From NCBI GenBank assembly GCA_928724745.1, contig CAKMXJ010000032.1, positions 1-64,000 of the forward strand: a stretch of DNA of 64,000 nucleotides, read 5' to 3'. Source of the DNA: Anthracocystis setariae (taxonomy: Eukaryota > Basidiomycota > Ustilaginomycetes > Ustilaginales > Ustilaginaceae). Shown piece after piece: positions 30,421 to 41,298 of this stretch (position 1 is the first letter of the stretch; every line of letters starts with the position of its first letter). Both the position numbers and the translations under genes were made by a program. The notes under the pieces are model-generated. The model saw only the letters and a list, made by a program, of their open reading frames with translations, was not told the DNA's origin and searched no databases.

Positions 30421-31722
30421 ATGCAGACTCAATTCAGCCCGCCACCCGTTTATTCGAATCCGAGCTATTCCGTCGCGGGTGAGGACAGCACCCTTGAAAA
30501 GCACAACAGCTTTCAGAGCGAAGAGGATGCTGCCATTGAGGCCGAATTCGTCAAAGGATGTCCAGCTCTTCTGGTGCCAATCAACGACGATTGGCACCCG
30601 ACCCAGCGTGATCTCGAGGCACCTCAGGTGCTTCCTGCTCGCACCTTGATTGGCAAGGTTCGCACCATGTTTTCTCGATCGGCAGGAAAGCCGCTCAAGC
30701 CATTGCCCGCTTCCTTTGAGCGACCTGTCCCTCCTCCTGTCTCTGCAGCACAGGCGGCTGCTCAGCCACTCAATCCATCCTACTCCACTTTCACCCCATT
30801 CTATATCCCTGGCAAGCACAACAAGCTCATCGCCGAGGGTTTTGAGCCACGTTATCCCGCACACATCTTTGTCGATCACGACGTCAGTGCCGTCGACTGG
30901 GATCGCTTCTTGCTCAACATTCGTGTAGCGGGTGCACTGCGTGGATACGAGCATCTTGTCGCCAACCTTGTTCCGGCTCCTCTCTTTGTCCTCAAAGCAG
31001 CTTATGGCAACTATTTCATCACCAAAGCCATTATGAACGCGTTCAAAAAGCGTCGCATTCCAGAGGTGCTTGCGCTCATCGAGACCTACCAACATCGCTT
31101 CTTCCAGCCACGAGGTCTAGATGTCTTTATCGTCGTTGGCACCAAGCGTATTTCCGGCCACTTTCCAGGCGACTTGTCGTATCTCCAATCCCCACCCATC
31201 GAGCTAGGTCTGCCCATCGATGGGAGCAGTTCCAGCTCTAGCTCTAGCTCTAGCTCCAGCTCTAGCTCCAGCTCTGGCTCATCGTCTTCAAGCTCAGAGA
31301 GCAGCGACGCTTCCGACGACTCGATCGACCATGAAGATCTTCGCCGCCTTTCAAAGCATCAACGCAAGCAAATCATGGCCGAGCGCAAGCTGACCAAAGG
31401 TGCAAAGCTGTCGAAAAACGAAAAGAAAAAGCTTAGCGGAGAGCAGCTGGCTCAAGCTCGTCTCCGTCGCCAACAGATAAAGCAGCAAAAGATCCAACAA
31501 ATCCAGCGTCGAAGAATTGCTATCGGCGAAGAGGAGCAGCAGGGATTCACCATCAACAAGCACGGAAAGTATCGCATCGTTGTCCAGCCTCAGATCGGTC
31601 CCGCTCCACAGCCCTCATCCGACTGGATTCTCAAGATGGAAGCACAAGAGCTCAAGTGGGGTAAGCCCAAGTCTGCCTCAGCTCCCCAAGGCATGCAGGC
31701 GGGTGACCGGCTTGGAACATAG
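30421..31722 (+). CDS. Hypothetical protein with polyserine tract and basic coiled tail
   Basis: The protein has 433 residues in one exon. The first 120 residues are Pro-rich. A folded-looking region of about 150 residues follows (YIPGKHNKLIAEGFEPRYP, DWDRFLLNIRVAGALRGYE, VLALIETYQHRFFQPRGLDV). Then comes an almost pure serine run of about 30 residues, coded mainly by alternating AGC and TCT/TCC codons (about 31225-31300), and then acidic residues. The C-terminal part is strongly basic and Gln-rich (KHQRKQIMAERKLTKGAKL, RLRRQQIKQQKIQQIQRRR) and probably helical. I do not recognise the family. Similar arrangements occur in many basidiomycete proteins of unknown function. The serine tract is likely to vary in length between strains. 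Confidence 0.75.
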   Translation: MQTQFSPPPVYSNPSYSVAGEDSTLEKHNSFQSEEDAAIEAEFVKGCPALLVPINDDWHPTQRDLEAPQVLPARTLIGKVRTMFSRSAGKPLKPLPASFERPVPPPVSAAQAAAQPLNPSYSTFTPFYIPGKHNKLIAEGFEPRYPAHIFVDHDVSAVDWDRFLLNIRVAGALRGYEHLVANLVPAPLFVLKAAYGNYFITKAIMNAFKKRRIPEVLALIETYQHRFFQPRGLDVFIVVGTKRISGHFPGDLSYLQSPPIELGLPIDGSSSSSSSSSSSSSSSSSGSSSSSSESSDASDDSIDHEDLRRLSKHQRKQIMAERKLTKGAKLSKNEKKKLSGEQLAQARLRRQQIKQQKIQQIQRRRIAIGEEEQQGFTINKHGKYRIVVQPQIGPAPQPSSDWILKMEAQELKWGKPKSASAPQGMQAGDRLGT

Positions 31723-32403
31723 ACAGTTGAACTTCCATCTCAATATAACATGAATTGAAGAAGCTCCTCGCCTGATATCCGCCGAATGAAGTCCCTAAAG
31801 ACTATAATCTTTCGCCAGAATCATCGCTTCTGCAAAGCCTCTCACTCGCCGGACAGGATTCTCACGCTATCGTCTTCCTCGCTCTCGACGGATGCAACAC
31901 ACTTTCGCAAGCCCTGCTTCATCTGCTGCCCATCAATGCCAACCGTCGCAACACGCGCGCCTCACTGGCTGTGAGGCTCGAGGATTTTCCATACGCGTCC
32001 ACCAAGAATGGCTTCGAGATCGATACAACCGAGCATGTTCGGGAACGTTCATAGGAGCCGCTGCTATCGTACCTGCGCTAGGCACAAGTTGTTTCCTAGT
32101 TGCAGATTGAACCCGACGACGAGCATCCTTATTCTCGAGGCGCTAGCGTATGATATGCCCAGGGATCCGCGCCAATTGAAGCTCCATTAAAAGCGCTCTG
32201 TTTCGCCTCGATTCGAAGAGGTTCAGTAGGGGTTTGGGCACACGAGGGCCACACCGTCTCAACATAGCATCATGAAAGAAATACAGTCGTAGTCGCAGTA
32301 GTCGGCTGGGCTCTGTTGCACTCTATCTATTGCAAATTTAGTGGCCAGACTCACATGTGGAAAAAGAATGAGACCTCCGCTGCATCTTCGACAGCCGTGA
32401 CGA
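31723..32403. other. Convergent intergenic gap
   Basis: This lies between the polyserine gene (+) and the DnaJ gene (-). Short open frames here have no recognisable content. No repeat is seen. Confidence 0.45.
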
Positions 32404-33657
32404 TTACAACTCCTCGTGCACACCAGCAGCAGCAGCAGCAGCAGCAGCATTTTCGTCACCTGTCGAAGCCGCTCTTCCGGAAAGCGTTTCCAACACCTTC
32501 TGAAGAGCAGGGTCGACGACCTCAGGCAAGACAACCTGCCACTCGAGGTACAGCTTTCCAAAAATCATATCGCGGCCCGCGCGTGTATCCTCGTCGGCGG
32601 CTTCCGAGATCATGGTACCTTGAATGGGCATGCCCTCATTGTCGACGACCGAGACAAACCCGGGCTGGGTTACGCCATCGCGCTTGATGGTGACCGTGCG
32701 ACCGTCCATATGTGTAATGTTTCGCTCAAAGCCCAGCAATGCATCCGAAAGTGAGATCGGAAGCGTCTTGTACAACGAGGTGCCACCTCTCCTGAATTGA
32801 CCGTGCGACCGCCTTGCATTGATCTTGACGATGACATCGCCGGCCTCGTAGTCCGGAGCTTCATCGGCCTCGCCTTCGATGACGACCTCAACGCCATCCT
32901 CGGCGCCTCGTTCCACATCCACCTCGATCGACGCTACCTCCTGCAGGATCTTCTGGCCTTGGCACTTTGTGCACTTGTGCGCAATCACCGAACCGGTGCC
33001 TCCACATCGATCGCACGTCATCTGCGCATTTGTGATGAATCCGGGCATGATCTGCTGTCGCACAATCCTGATGCCTCTTCCATCGCAGCCATCGCAAGTG
33101 TGAATGTCGCCTGGGCTCTCTGCACCACTTCCATCGCAATGAGAGCAAACCACGTTCCTCTGGTACTCGAGTTTAAACGTCTTTCCTCTGTAGAAATCCT
33201 CGATATCTACATCAACGTTGAACGCCTTGTTTGGACCTTTCCTCACCCCGCCTCCGCCACCACCGCCTCCGAAGAAGCGCGAGAAGATATCGAACGGATC
33301 CTGCGCATGTGCTTGTGGATTGTCCTTCCTCGCCTGGTGCTTCTTGACGCCATCGACACCGTATCGATCGTAGATCTTGCGCGTTTCAGCGTCGCTCAAG
33401 GTTTGGTAAGCGTCGCTCAATTCGAGAAACTCGGAATGCTTGTCGGGATGTTTGTCGGGATGGATTTTTTGTGCGCGCTTGCGATAGGCACGCTTGATAT
33501 CGCGTTCCGAAGCAGTCTTGTCTACCCCCAACACCTTGTAGTAGTCCTTGGCAGCGGCAACGAGTGCGGCCATCCACATGCAAATCACGACAGAGACGAC
33601 AAGTAGCCATCGTACGCCAAGCGTCCGTCGATGTCGGACTGATATCAACGGCTTCAT
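32404..33657 (-). CDS. SCJ1: ER DnaJ co-chaperone, SCJ1/ERdj3-like
   Basis: The protein has 417 residues in one exon. Residues 15-36 are a hydrophobic signal sequence ending near AAAAKDYY. The J domain follows (YYKVLGVDKTASERDIKRAY, with the HPD triad in KIHPDKH), then a Gly-rich linker with eight Gly in a row. The zinc-binding domain has CSHCDGSG, CDGCDGRG, CDRCGGTG and CTKCQG, and then come the two substrate-binding barrels. This is the class I layout of SCJ1. It delivers unfolded proteins to the luminal Hsp70 Kar2/BiP and stimulates its ATPase. The last four residues are HEEL, a KDEL-like ER retrieval signal. A polyalanine run coded by GCT repeats (CAG/AGC on the plus strand, about 32426-32450) lies seven residues before the end. 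Confidence 0.93.
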   Translation of the reverse strand: MKPLISVRHRRTLGVRWLLVVSVVICMWMAALVAAAKDYYKVLGVDKTASERDIKRAYRKRAQKIHPDKHPDKHSEFLELSDAYQTLSDAETRKIYDRYGVDGVKKHQARKDNPQAHAQDPFDIFSRFFGGGGGGGGVRKGPNKAFNVDVDIEDFYRGKTFKLEYQRNVVCSHCDGSGAESPGDIHTCDGCDGRGIRIVRQQIMPGFITNAQMTCDRCGGTGSVIAHKCTKCQGQKILQEVASIEVDVERGAEDGVEVVIEGEADEAPDYEAGDVIVKINARRSHGQFRRGGTSLYKTLPISLSDALLGFERNITHMDGRTVTIKRDGVTQPGFVSVVDNEGMPIQGTMISEAADEDTRAGRDMIFGKLYLEWQVVLPEVVDPALQKVLETLSGRAASTGDENAAAAAAAAGVHEEL

Positions 33658-34247
33658 CTCGAGGTGATCGGGCTGTGCTTGCCAGTTGTGACCGCACTAG
33701 CAATTCGACAATGTCCCAAGTGACCTAAGATCGACGCCACAAAGCCCAACAAATGCTTGATGGACGTTTTTCTCGCTCCTGTCGTATTCCCAAGTTTCAA
33801 GATCCGTGTCGAGTGTCACCGAGTAAGCCAGGGTGGTGGATTGAAAGCTAGTAGGCCGACTTGCTCGAGGGAGGTTGCAGGAGCAAGTGAGTAGGGTGCG
33901 AGCGTTTGGAAATTCATGTGCACGAGCTTCGGCTTTCGGCAAAGATGAGCTGGAAGGTGCAGTTCTTCCAAATTACGTTGACTGCTTCAGAGAGGTGTTT
34001 CGCCGCGCCCGGTGGAAACCACCGGCAAGTGAGCTGCTGCAACTGCAGCTTCAGCTCGAGTTCGGTACGCGTGTTTTCGACCAGGTTCACGCAACTGTTG
34101 TGCGATTCGGATTTCACGCACACCACCACCTCAGACGGTTGACCACACTACTGCATCTCACACAGGCAGACGGGGAACAAGGAACTCCTAATCCGCCGAA
34201 CAAGTACACAACAAGATGAAAAGATGCGAGTAGATTACAATGAATAG
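33658..34247. other. Intergenic gap
   Basis: The right-hand part, next to the Zn2Cys6 gene, is its 3' flank; the left-hand part next to 33657 should carry the DnaJ promoter. No gene or repeat is seen. Confidence 0.45.
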
Positions 34248-36668
34248 TCAAAAGGCCCAGTTGAAGCACCCCACACTCTTTAAGAACAAACCCCAATCCG
34301 TTGGCGTCAACCCAATATCCACAAGACTCCAGAGGTGCTCATTAAGCTTCTCCATACGCTCCAGATCAAACTTGTAGTACGGCCGCAGCTCATTGATCAT
34401 GGCCCGAATTCGATCGCGGTCCTCCAACTTGGCCGAGAATGCCGCAAGCGACAGCGGTAGCATCAACCCTTTGGTTATGCCGGCTTGGATCGCTTCTTCC
34501 GTGCGATCTAGCACAACCGCCGTGGGCTCAGCGAAGCACGGATGGTCGGCAGGCTTGGAGAAGATGACCGAGTGGATGTACAGCTCCGCCGAAGCCACGT
34601 AGAGGTGATTCATGAGCACCGGAAGCAGCGTCTGCAACGTCCTCGTGGCTTCTGCTGGGAACGGCATTTTGGCCCAGATGGGGATCTCTGCCACCAAAGC
34701 CCTGGCGGTCGATTCGAGCCACAGCCGTGTCTCTTCGTACTCTGGTGGTAATGTAGCCGGGGCGACACCGCCGATGGTCTCGGAGAGGATGATGGTGACG
34801 CTTGTCCTTGCTTGCAACTCTCGTCTCGTCGCTTCGACACGCGTCATTCGTGCGAGCATGTCAATCATGCCGCGATGCAATCCAAAGGTCTGCAGTACGC
34901 TGTCCTCCTTGATACTTCGCGGCGAGTCCATGAGCGCATACCACCAGTCGTCCCACGGCTGCAGGAACAGGGTATAGTCGTCCGAAGTGAGCGAGCTGAG
35001 AGCGTCAAAGCAGGCGATCTGCTCGATGAGAAACAGGCTCGCAGGATCGGATTGATCTACAAACGCAGCAGGTCCACCGAGCTCGGCGATGGCTTTGGAT
35101 GCAATGTGCAGGGCGTCCTGCCAATCTTGCTGAGCTGCTAAACGATCACGGGTGGCGAGCCCAAGGACCGTTGCGAGCATGATGGCCGCATTGCCACGAT
35201 TGAGCGGCGCCCGCCTTTCCTTCAGCGTGGTCCGAAGCAGCCGCAAGCTTTCTTCGCGTCGAAGATTGCTGAGTTCAAGGAGGACATTGGACATGATGCT
35301 TTTGGTGCTTGCGTTGTTCGTGGCATCCGTCATGTCATCCAACACAGTCGTTGCGCCGTAGCTTGTACCCGGGTTGTTGAAAGTTCCGTTGCCAAGTCGT
35401 GGCTGGTCCGCATTTGAACCATGCGGCGATGGGCCTGGCATGCGCGTTGCGTCCGTTGATCGTGGCGTCGGATCTTGCGAGCGTGGCGCCGGGGCTGGAA
35501 ATAAATCGGGTATGGGCGCCTGCGAGAGCTTGTGGCCAATGTCTAGACTCGCCATGCTGAGCAGGGCAGAGCGAAGGGCATCTTCGTATCCATTGGTGCC
35601 AGCGGGATGTCTGACGGCGAACGTGGCATGATATCGAATCCAGCGATTGTCGGAAAGCGGTATCCTGATGACACACAGTTGGGGTGCCACCTCCAAGATG
35701 TAGTGTCGGAACAAGCACTGCTGCTCGTACGTGGGGAAGTAAGCGTCCAGATGATCAAAGCCGAGGCCAGCGGGTAGTTCGGGCAACTTGACCTTGGAGA
35801 TGTCGATGGAAGAAGAAAAAGAGCCTTGCTTGTAATTAGAGTGCACTTGTGGCCTGTGGTGGTCGTAATCGGAATTGGCTTGACGCGTGGAGTTGGACCA
35901 AGGACTTTGATCGTTGGCGGTTGCGTTGTTGGAACGATAGCGATCGTAAGGCGTACCGGTGGATCCGCGAGTACGTCCGTTCGAATCGGCATCGTCAAAT
36001 GGAGAGTGTGGAGACGCCGAATGGATCGAATGATTCGTAGCATTGGAGCGAGACGCTGTACCAACCCCTTGAGGCGGTGAGAGATAAGAGGATGCAGCAG
36101 CGCTGGAATGATGTGCATCAGCCGGATAGGAAGGATGGACTAGCGACGATACTTGGATACCGGGAAGTGGAGGCGAGGTGTGGGATGGATCCGTTTCGGC
36201 AGCTCCTTGCGATTGGGAAGCTTTGTGCGGGCCTATTGAAGTGGTGGCCACAGCGTAGACACAATCTCGATCTCCACTAGAACATCGCTTGCAAACGGGT
36301 TTGGCTTCGTCGCATTTGACTCGACGCTTACGACAAGTGAGGCATCCGGCGAGCGATCGTTCGTGATAGCGCTTCACGCGATTGGGGAGATACTTTGCTT
36401 TGCCTTTGGTGCCTTTGGCAGGACCGAGCCTTGTGCGCGTAGCGGTGGTTGCTGAGGTTGAGAGGTCAAGGCGCTGCTTCTTGGTACTTGGTGCGCTTGG
36501 TGGCGTGGAGATGCTGCCAGCGTCATCGTCATTGCGCGTATTGGCCGAGCTTGATGGTGAACCAGCCTCGGGGTCGTCGCGAGCTTGAAGTTGCATTGAC
36601 GATTCAACCGACTTGGATGGTGCGTCAAGAGGCGAAGTGGCGGCTGGCGCGGATTGGCAGACCGTCAT
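34248..36668 (-). CDS. Zn2Cys6 fungal transcription factor
   Basis: The protein has 806 residues in one exon. Cysteines at about 109, 112, 119, 126, 129 and 136 form the binuclear zinc cluster C-x2-C-x6-C-x6-C-x2-C-x6-C (CLTCRKRRVKCDEAKPVCKR), preceded by a basic stretch that probably serves as nuclear signal. A Ser/Asn/His-rich disordered part follows to about residue 290. The remaining 500 residues are helical with the character of the fungal-specific transcription factor domain (EQQCLFRHYILEVAPQLCVI, ALRSALLSMASLDIGHKL). This class binds CGG-containing sites. The target genes cannot be inferred: neighbours are a chaperone gene and a hypothetical gene. Confidence 0.9.
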   Translation of the reverse strand: MTVCQSAPAATSPLDAPSKSVESSMQLQARDDPEAGSPSSSANTRNDDDAGSISTPPSAPSTKKQRLDLSTSATTATRTRLGPAKGTKGKAKYLPNRVKRYHERSLAGCLTCRKRRVKCDEAKPVCKRCSSGDRDCVYAVATTSIGPHKASQSQGAAETDPSHTSPPLPGIQVSSLVHPSYPADAHHSSAAASSYLSPPQGVGTASRSNATNHSIHSASPHSPFDDADSNGRTRGSTGTPYDRYRSNNATANDQSPWSNSTRQANSDYDHHRPQVHSNYKQGSFSSSIDISKVKLPELPAGLGFDHLDAYFPTYEQQCLFRHYILEVAPQLCVIRIPLSDNRWIRYHATFAVRHPAGTNGYEDALRSALLSMASLDIGHKLSQAPIPDLFPAPAPRSQDPTPRSTDATRMPGPSPHGSNADQPRLGNGTFNNPGTSYGATTVLDDMTDATNNASTKSIMSNVLLELSNLRREESLRLLRTTLKERRAPLNRGNAAIMLATVLGLATRDRLAAQQDWQDALHIASKAIAELGGPAAFVDQSDPASLFLIEQIACFDALSSLTSDDYTLFLQPWDDWWYALMDSPRSIKEDSVLQTFGLHRGMIDMLARMTRVEATRRELQARTSVTIILSETIGGVAPATLPPEYEETRLWLESTARALVAEIPIWAKMPFPAEATRTLQTLLPVLMNHLYVASAELYIHSVIFSKPADHPCFAEPTAVVLDRTEEAIQAGITKGLMLPLSLAAFSAKLEDRDRIRAMINELRPYYKFDLERMEKLNEHLWSLVDIGLTPTDWGLFLKSVGCFNWAF

Positions 36669-37998
36669 GTTGTGCCTAAGTATATCGACATCCCCGATGA
36701 GCAGTATTTGGTTGTGGTGAAAAGCGCGGTACCAAACAGAATGCGAAGTGCACGCCTAAGGGATAGAGTGATTGCATGCGATGGGAGGCGCGGCGATTCA
36801 ATTGAGGCGGGCGTGGTGATCTGATCTGCTGGAAGGGCGCAGCGAGTGGAGTGGTGCTGAGTTACGAGTTTGTATAAAGATGGACGAGAAGCGGGCGCGG
36901 TGACGGAAGGCAAGAACAACGCTATCGGCAGCATCCGATGCTTGCTCGAGAAGGGCGGGCACAGGCGGTTCTGCAAACTGAGCGGGCAAACCGCGATAGC
37001 AACCGAGCTGGGACCTGCTTTGCAGCTGGGCGGCGGCTGGTCGAATGCACTTACTGTAGCATCACAGCACGGCACTACCGCTAAATTCGTGGAAAACTAC
37101 TGAAAACTGAAACGCGGGGTGGAGCCAGAGCTTGTTGTACTGTACTATTATTATAATACTGTACAACTGTAAACGGCGACCTCGGTAGTTGCAAAGCAGA
37201 GCAGACGTGGTCGGCAATATGGCCGCTTTGCACGTTTTTCGACCCCGCTTGTTTCGACACTGCTTGCCATTCCCAGTTCAGAGCACAGTGGAGACCCGCG
37301 CTAAACGAGCAACGGACCCTGGCTGGCTGGCCCACCCATGGGTTGGTGACACACGAATCACCTGGACAGCGCTCGTTCTTATATAAGACGTCGTCCTTCT
37401 TTATCTACAGCATCGGCATGACTGATTCAGGAAAGCTGCTGCATGATTGCCATTTTGTCATCACTCTCAGCTCTCTTGCAGTCCGCCAATTGCTGTGACT
37501 CGTCCGTGAATTGGAAAAAGCGTGCGGTTGTTGATAACGAAATGCCTATCTTATCTCTGCAGTCGATTCCCTAAAGACACAGCTGTAGGCTCCCGGGCTC
37601 TCGAATTTGACCCATCTGATTCAGCACTCGCAGTCTCAAGCCAATCTCTTCAGTAGTGACACTTCTTTCCGCCTGCCATCAATGTGTTGACCAACATTTT
37701 GCTTTGAACGATGAGGGCTCTGAAGTCGACGATGGGCAGCCACCAGAACAATAAAAAAAAAAAAAAAAACCAAAAAAAAACCCCGAACCGCTCGTCTAGA
37801 ACATAAGCCGAAGGTCGCGTGGCAGTGTTCATGTGATCCATTCCTCATGAACCCGCGTAAATACCGTAGCAAGCTGCTCGTACAGTACGTCGAGAACACT
37901 ACCACTCTAGCCTTTTCCCGACGTTTGGCTCGGAAACACGAAGCCAGTATTCCAACTCACCCTTCACATTCAGTCCTATCTGCTCACAAACGAAAGAA

Positions 37999-38044
<46 letters not shown>

Positions 38045-38367
38045 CTAGGTCCAAGAGGAGATCGAACCAAAACGATGCCAAAATCGAAATTTCAAACTGC
38101 GGCGAGTCAGATCGGGAAAACCAGCTTCAGACCGGTTGTTCGACAAAGGTGTCGACCTAACACCCTCAGGAAGTTGAATTTGATTGCGGCCTTTTTGGTC
38201 ACTCTGCACGGCCGCTGCATGGTCTTGCCCTCTACACCTTGGGTCTTGTCCCACCTTGCCGCACAGCTCTTGCTGGTTCTGCTGGCATGTCGATCATGCC
38301 CTACCGAGCCGCAAACACTCGCTGCTTGCTGTTCGATGCCGCATCGAGATAGCAAAGCATCCTCATC
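36669..38367. other. Long intergenic region
   Basis: No gene is supported. It contains TACTGTA words near 37050, 37135 and 37158, an A-rich run at about 37749-37767 and a 41-bp GA microsatellite at 38001-38041. The part right of 36668 should carry the promoter of the Zn2Cys6 gene. Confidence 0.5.
38001..38041. repeat. (GA)n microsatellite
   Basis: About 20 uninterrupted GA units in the intergenic region before the hypothetical gene at 38368. Confidence 0.95.
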
Positions 38368-39228
38368 ATGACCCTCAAATCCAACTTTGAAGAAACACCA
38401 ACACTCTTGGCGCCCCCGTCCTACCTGGAAAGCACTTCTGACGTCAATTGCGATTCAACTGCCAGTCAGCTTCACCGACGAACAGACATCGCCACCCACT
38501 ACACAGCATGGAAGCTCATCATCACCGAGCTGCTTGGCACGGCTCAGATGATGCCGTTCGACGACATCGATCGAGAGGAACAGCAGGCTGAAGCTCTGAT
38601 GAGCGTGCTTTGCGATGTTCGGCTCGTATCTCGGCTTCTTTACTCGGTCTCCATGTCCATCCTCCGCCGAATGTACTTTCCAGACTACCTTAAAGCCATA
38701 TCAGCAACTGTCTATTCGACCAACCTCTCGCAAACCAGCCTCGACCTACCTCGGCGCGAAACACGCGTCCTTGACCACTACATCTCATACCGCATCAACC
38801 GACGCCACCTCGCTGTACGTTCCTCCCTTCTCGTCCTCAACGATGACCTCGAATCAGATCATCGACAGGTTTCACAGGATCTGTTCAAGTGGCTACAACC
38901 ACAGACATATATGGAAGACGAGATCGCCAAAATGCTCCACACCACATCACAGCTGCAGAATGGAGTCAAGTTTCACGATCTATTGGTCAGGTTCCAGTTC
39001 TCTAGAGCTGCGATTACACTTCCGTTCCTGGTCGATGAATCTTTTTCAAGACACAGTTCTGTCTCCCCGGGTGTCGTCAGGAAGGAGTGCGTGGCGGTGG
39101 ATAGGACGTCGAATGAACCGGTCTTCGTCACTGCTCATAGGCTGCTCGATCACTTGAGTCAGCTCGCTTTCGTTAGGAAGACACACAACAACAAGGCTTG
39201 GTATGAGATCGTTGGGCGGGTCGGGTGA
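38368..39228 (+). CDS. Hypothetical protein
   Basis: This is an open frame of 286 residues from ATG 38368, with balanced composition and no long low-complexity run. Readable segments are IATHYTAWKLIITELLGTAQ, LMSVLCDVRLVSRLLYSVSM, VLDHYISYRINRRHLAVRSS and VFVTAHRLLDHLSQLAFVRK. The last 60 residues have alternating hydrophobic residues. No motif is recognised and no signal peptide is seen. It ends 148 bp before the 3' end of the convergent SDR gene. It may be lineage-specific. An intron cannot be excluded. Confidence 0.55.
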   Translation: MTLKSNFEETPTLLAPPSYLESTSDVNCDSTASQLHRRTDIATHYTAWKLIITELLGTAQMMPFDDIDREEQQAEALMSVLCDVRLVSRLLYSVSMSILRRMYFPDYLKAISATVYSTNLSQTSLDLPRRETRVLDHYISYRINRRHLAVRSSLLVLNDDLESDHRQVSQDLFKWLQPQTYMEDEIAKMLHTTSQLQNGVKFHDLLVRFQFSRAAITLPFLVDESFSRHSSVSPGVVRKECVAVDRTSNEPVFVTAHRLLDHLSQLAFVRKTHNNKAWYEIVGRVG

Positions 39229-39376
39229 CACCTCGATCCAAAACAAGCCCAGATCTCACATACCCCGCCTCTTCAGTATCCACCTCGAAGGCATTCCCAT
39301 ACACCGCATAATGCCACGTACCGACAAAGTTCTATCACTGTATTGCGTTGGCTCGACGACACGGAACAATGCCACC

Positions 39377-40519
39377 CTATCGCACTTTGGCCCTGGCCTC
39401 GTTCATCTGTTGCATACTCGTGTGAGACTCCAGTAGCCAGTGCGCAAAGTCGGCAAACCAGCTTGGCAATAGAGCAAATCCTTCGGTCCAATTCGCATAC
39501 CACGGTAGCGCAATCGTTCCACCTCTCCTCCGTTGCACTTGTCTGACCACCTTCTCGGCCACCGCCTCTGGTTCCACCGATGGTCCTAGAAACCGAACCA
39601 AAAAGCTCCACTTTACCCCCTCAAACAGCTTTGTCTTGACATGTCCCAGCACCAACAGCGTTGTTCGGATCTGTGGACATCGATGGCAGTAGTCCAGTTC
39701 GTATCGCAGAGCCTTGTGCAGTCCGACTACACCGTGTTTCGACGCGCAATAGTCGATCATTTGCGAAACACCGGTATGGCCCATCACCGACGCGGTTGAT
39801 ACAATGTGACCTGGCCTACCTTGAACCTTGGCTCGTTGAATCATGTGCGGCAGCAGGTGTTGCAGCATCCAAAGATGTGCCGTCAGATTGACATTAATCA
39901 AACGCGTGAGCTGTGCAGTCGAGACGGCAGTGATAGGTTGAGAGTTGGTCAGGCCCGCGTTGTTGAACACCACGGAAGGCACACCATGGATGGCAAGGAT
40001 GGATGTGAGCACTTTGGCAAGCGCATCCTCGGAAGCCAGGTCGCAAATGTAGGCAGAGATGTTGGATCGCGCATTGTTCTCCTGGGGTGTGGAGGACTCG
40101 TCCAGGGTTGGCAGCGTTTGAATGTCGATCACAACGACTTTGGCGCCCTTGGCTGCAAAACGAAGAGCTGTGCAGTATCCGATGCCAGAGGCACCACCCG
40201 TGACGATGATCAGTTCCTGGTTCCATTCGTCGTTGCGAATAGGTGGAAGATGGACGCGATTGTACCAGAGATGCGAAGACAACACCAGCCACCATCCGAG
40301 CAGCACTAAGCCTACTGCTGCTGCTATCCATCCTCTATGCTGCGATCCCAAATGAGGAAGCAGCGTCGTGAGGCCAAATTCATCTTGAAGCCACTGGTTC
40401 GATGCTTTGCAGCCGTACAGGTCGCATCCAAAGGCCACCAGACATGCCAAACTGAGAAGAGGGTTGAAGATCGTCCATTTCGAAAGGGCGACCAAGGTGT
40501 CGATGCACAGCACTGGCAT
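39377..40519 (-). CDS. Membrane-anchored short-chain dehydrogenase/reductase
   Basis: The protein has 380 residues. There are two N-terminal hydrophobic segments (about 15-33 and 64-83). The classical SDR domain follows: cofactor motif TGGASGIG at 107-114, acidic VVVIDIQT after beta strand 2 (NAD-type), NNAG, and a serine before the catalytic YCASK. The layout matches membrane SDRs of the RDH10/17-beta-HSD11 group, which oxidise or reduce lipid-like alcohols such as retinoids, sterols or long-chain alcohols at ER or lipid droplets. The exact substrate cannot be told. The C-terminal segment (ALLPSWFADFAHWLLE) is amphipathic. It runs convergent to the hypothetical gene at 38368. Confidence 0.85.
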   Translation of the reverse strand: MPVLCIDTLVALSKWTIFNPLLSLACLVAFGCDLYGCKASNQWLQDEFGLTTLLPHLGSQHRGWIAAAVGLVLLGWWLVLSSHLWYNRVHLPPIRNDEWNQELIIVTGGASGIGYCTALRFAAKGAKVVVIDIQTLPTLDESSTPQENNARSNISAYICDLASEDALAKVLTSILAIHGVPSVVFNNAGLTNSQPITAVSTAQLTRLINVNLTAHLWMLQHLLPHMIQRAKVQGRPGHIVSTASVMGHTGVSQMIDYCASKHGVVGLHKALRYELDYCHRCPQIRTTLLVLGHVKTKLFEGVKWSFLVRFLGPSVEPEAVAEKVVRQVQRRRGGTIALPWYANWTEGFALLPSWFADFAHWLLESHTSMQQMNEARAKVR

Positions 40520-41227
40520 GATCGCTGCTTGCCACAGCGAAGTGTCAAGCAGCGTCCCTTGGAGGGCTAACAGAGGAGGAAGATATGCACTGCTGGCTGC
40601 TGGACGGCGGGGTTGCTAGGATCTTGGCAGGCTGACGGATTTGTAGTTGATCACCAACACAGCCTGAAGCGACTTATCATTTTCTCGAGGTGGTTTTGGG
40701 ATGTGGAGGGCTGTGCGTTCGAAGAAAAGAAAAATTAACCGTGGAATAGAAATAAAATAATATAGAATTGAAATTTAACGAAATTCAACCGCGACGAAAA
40801 GAGAAAGCCACGACCACACCTTTGGCGAATCTTGGCTCGTGGCTTGTTGGGCCCCTATTCGGAAATGCCGATCATCCGCATCGATTGTGGGTTGATGGTG
40901 TCAGGAATACACTTCCCACCGCGGTCACTACAAGAAACGAGTGACAGACTGGGCAAGAATTCATCTCTGCTGGCTCGGGGTTCAGTGGCGGATGAGACGA
41001 CGAGCTATGTTCTTCGATCCGCGCCACAACAGTGGTGCAGCTCCATATAGTAGTTCTACTTTGTGAGTAGGCTAACGCTGTGGTGAGACGGAGATAGAGC
41101 TAGGCAAACAATAGGCAAAAGCTAGGCGTAACGCCGAGCTGCAGCGAGAGAGCAGATCAAAAAAAGGTTGTGCGCTACTCTCTCGGAAGGGACATGCCGA
41201 CCGAAATACAGAGTAGTATAATAGAGC

Positions 41228-41297
<70 letters not shown>
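41228..41297. repeat. (TAG)n microsatellite
   Basis: About 23 uninterrupted TAG units over 70 bp, intergenic. Confidence 0.95.
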
Positions 41298-41298
<1 letters not shown>

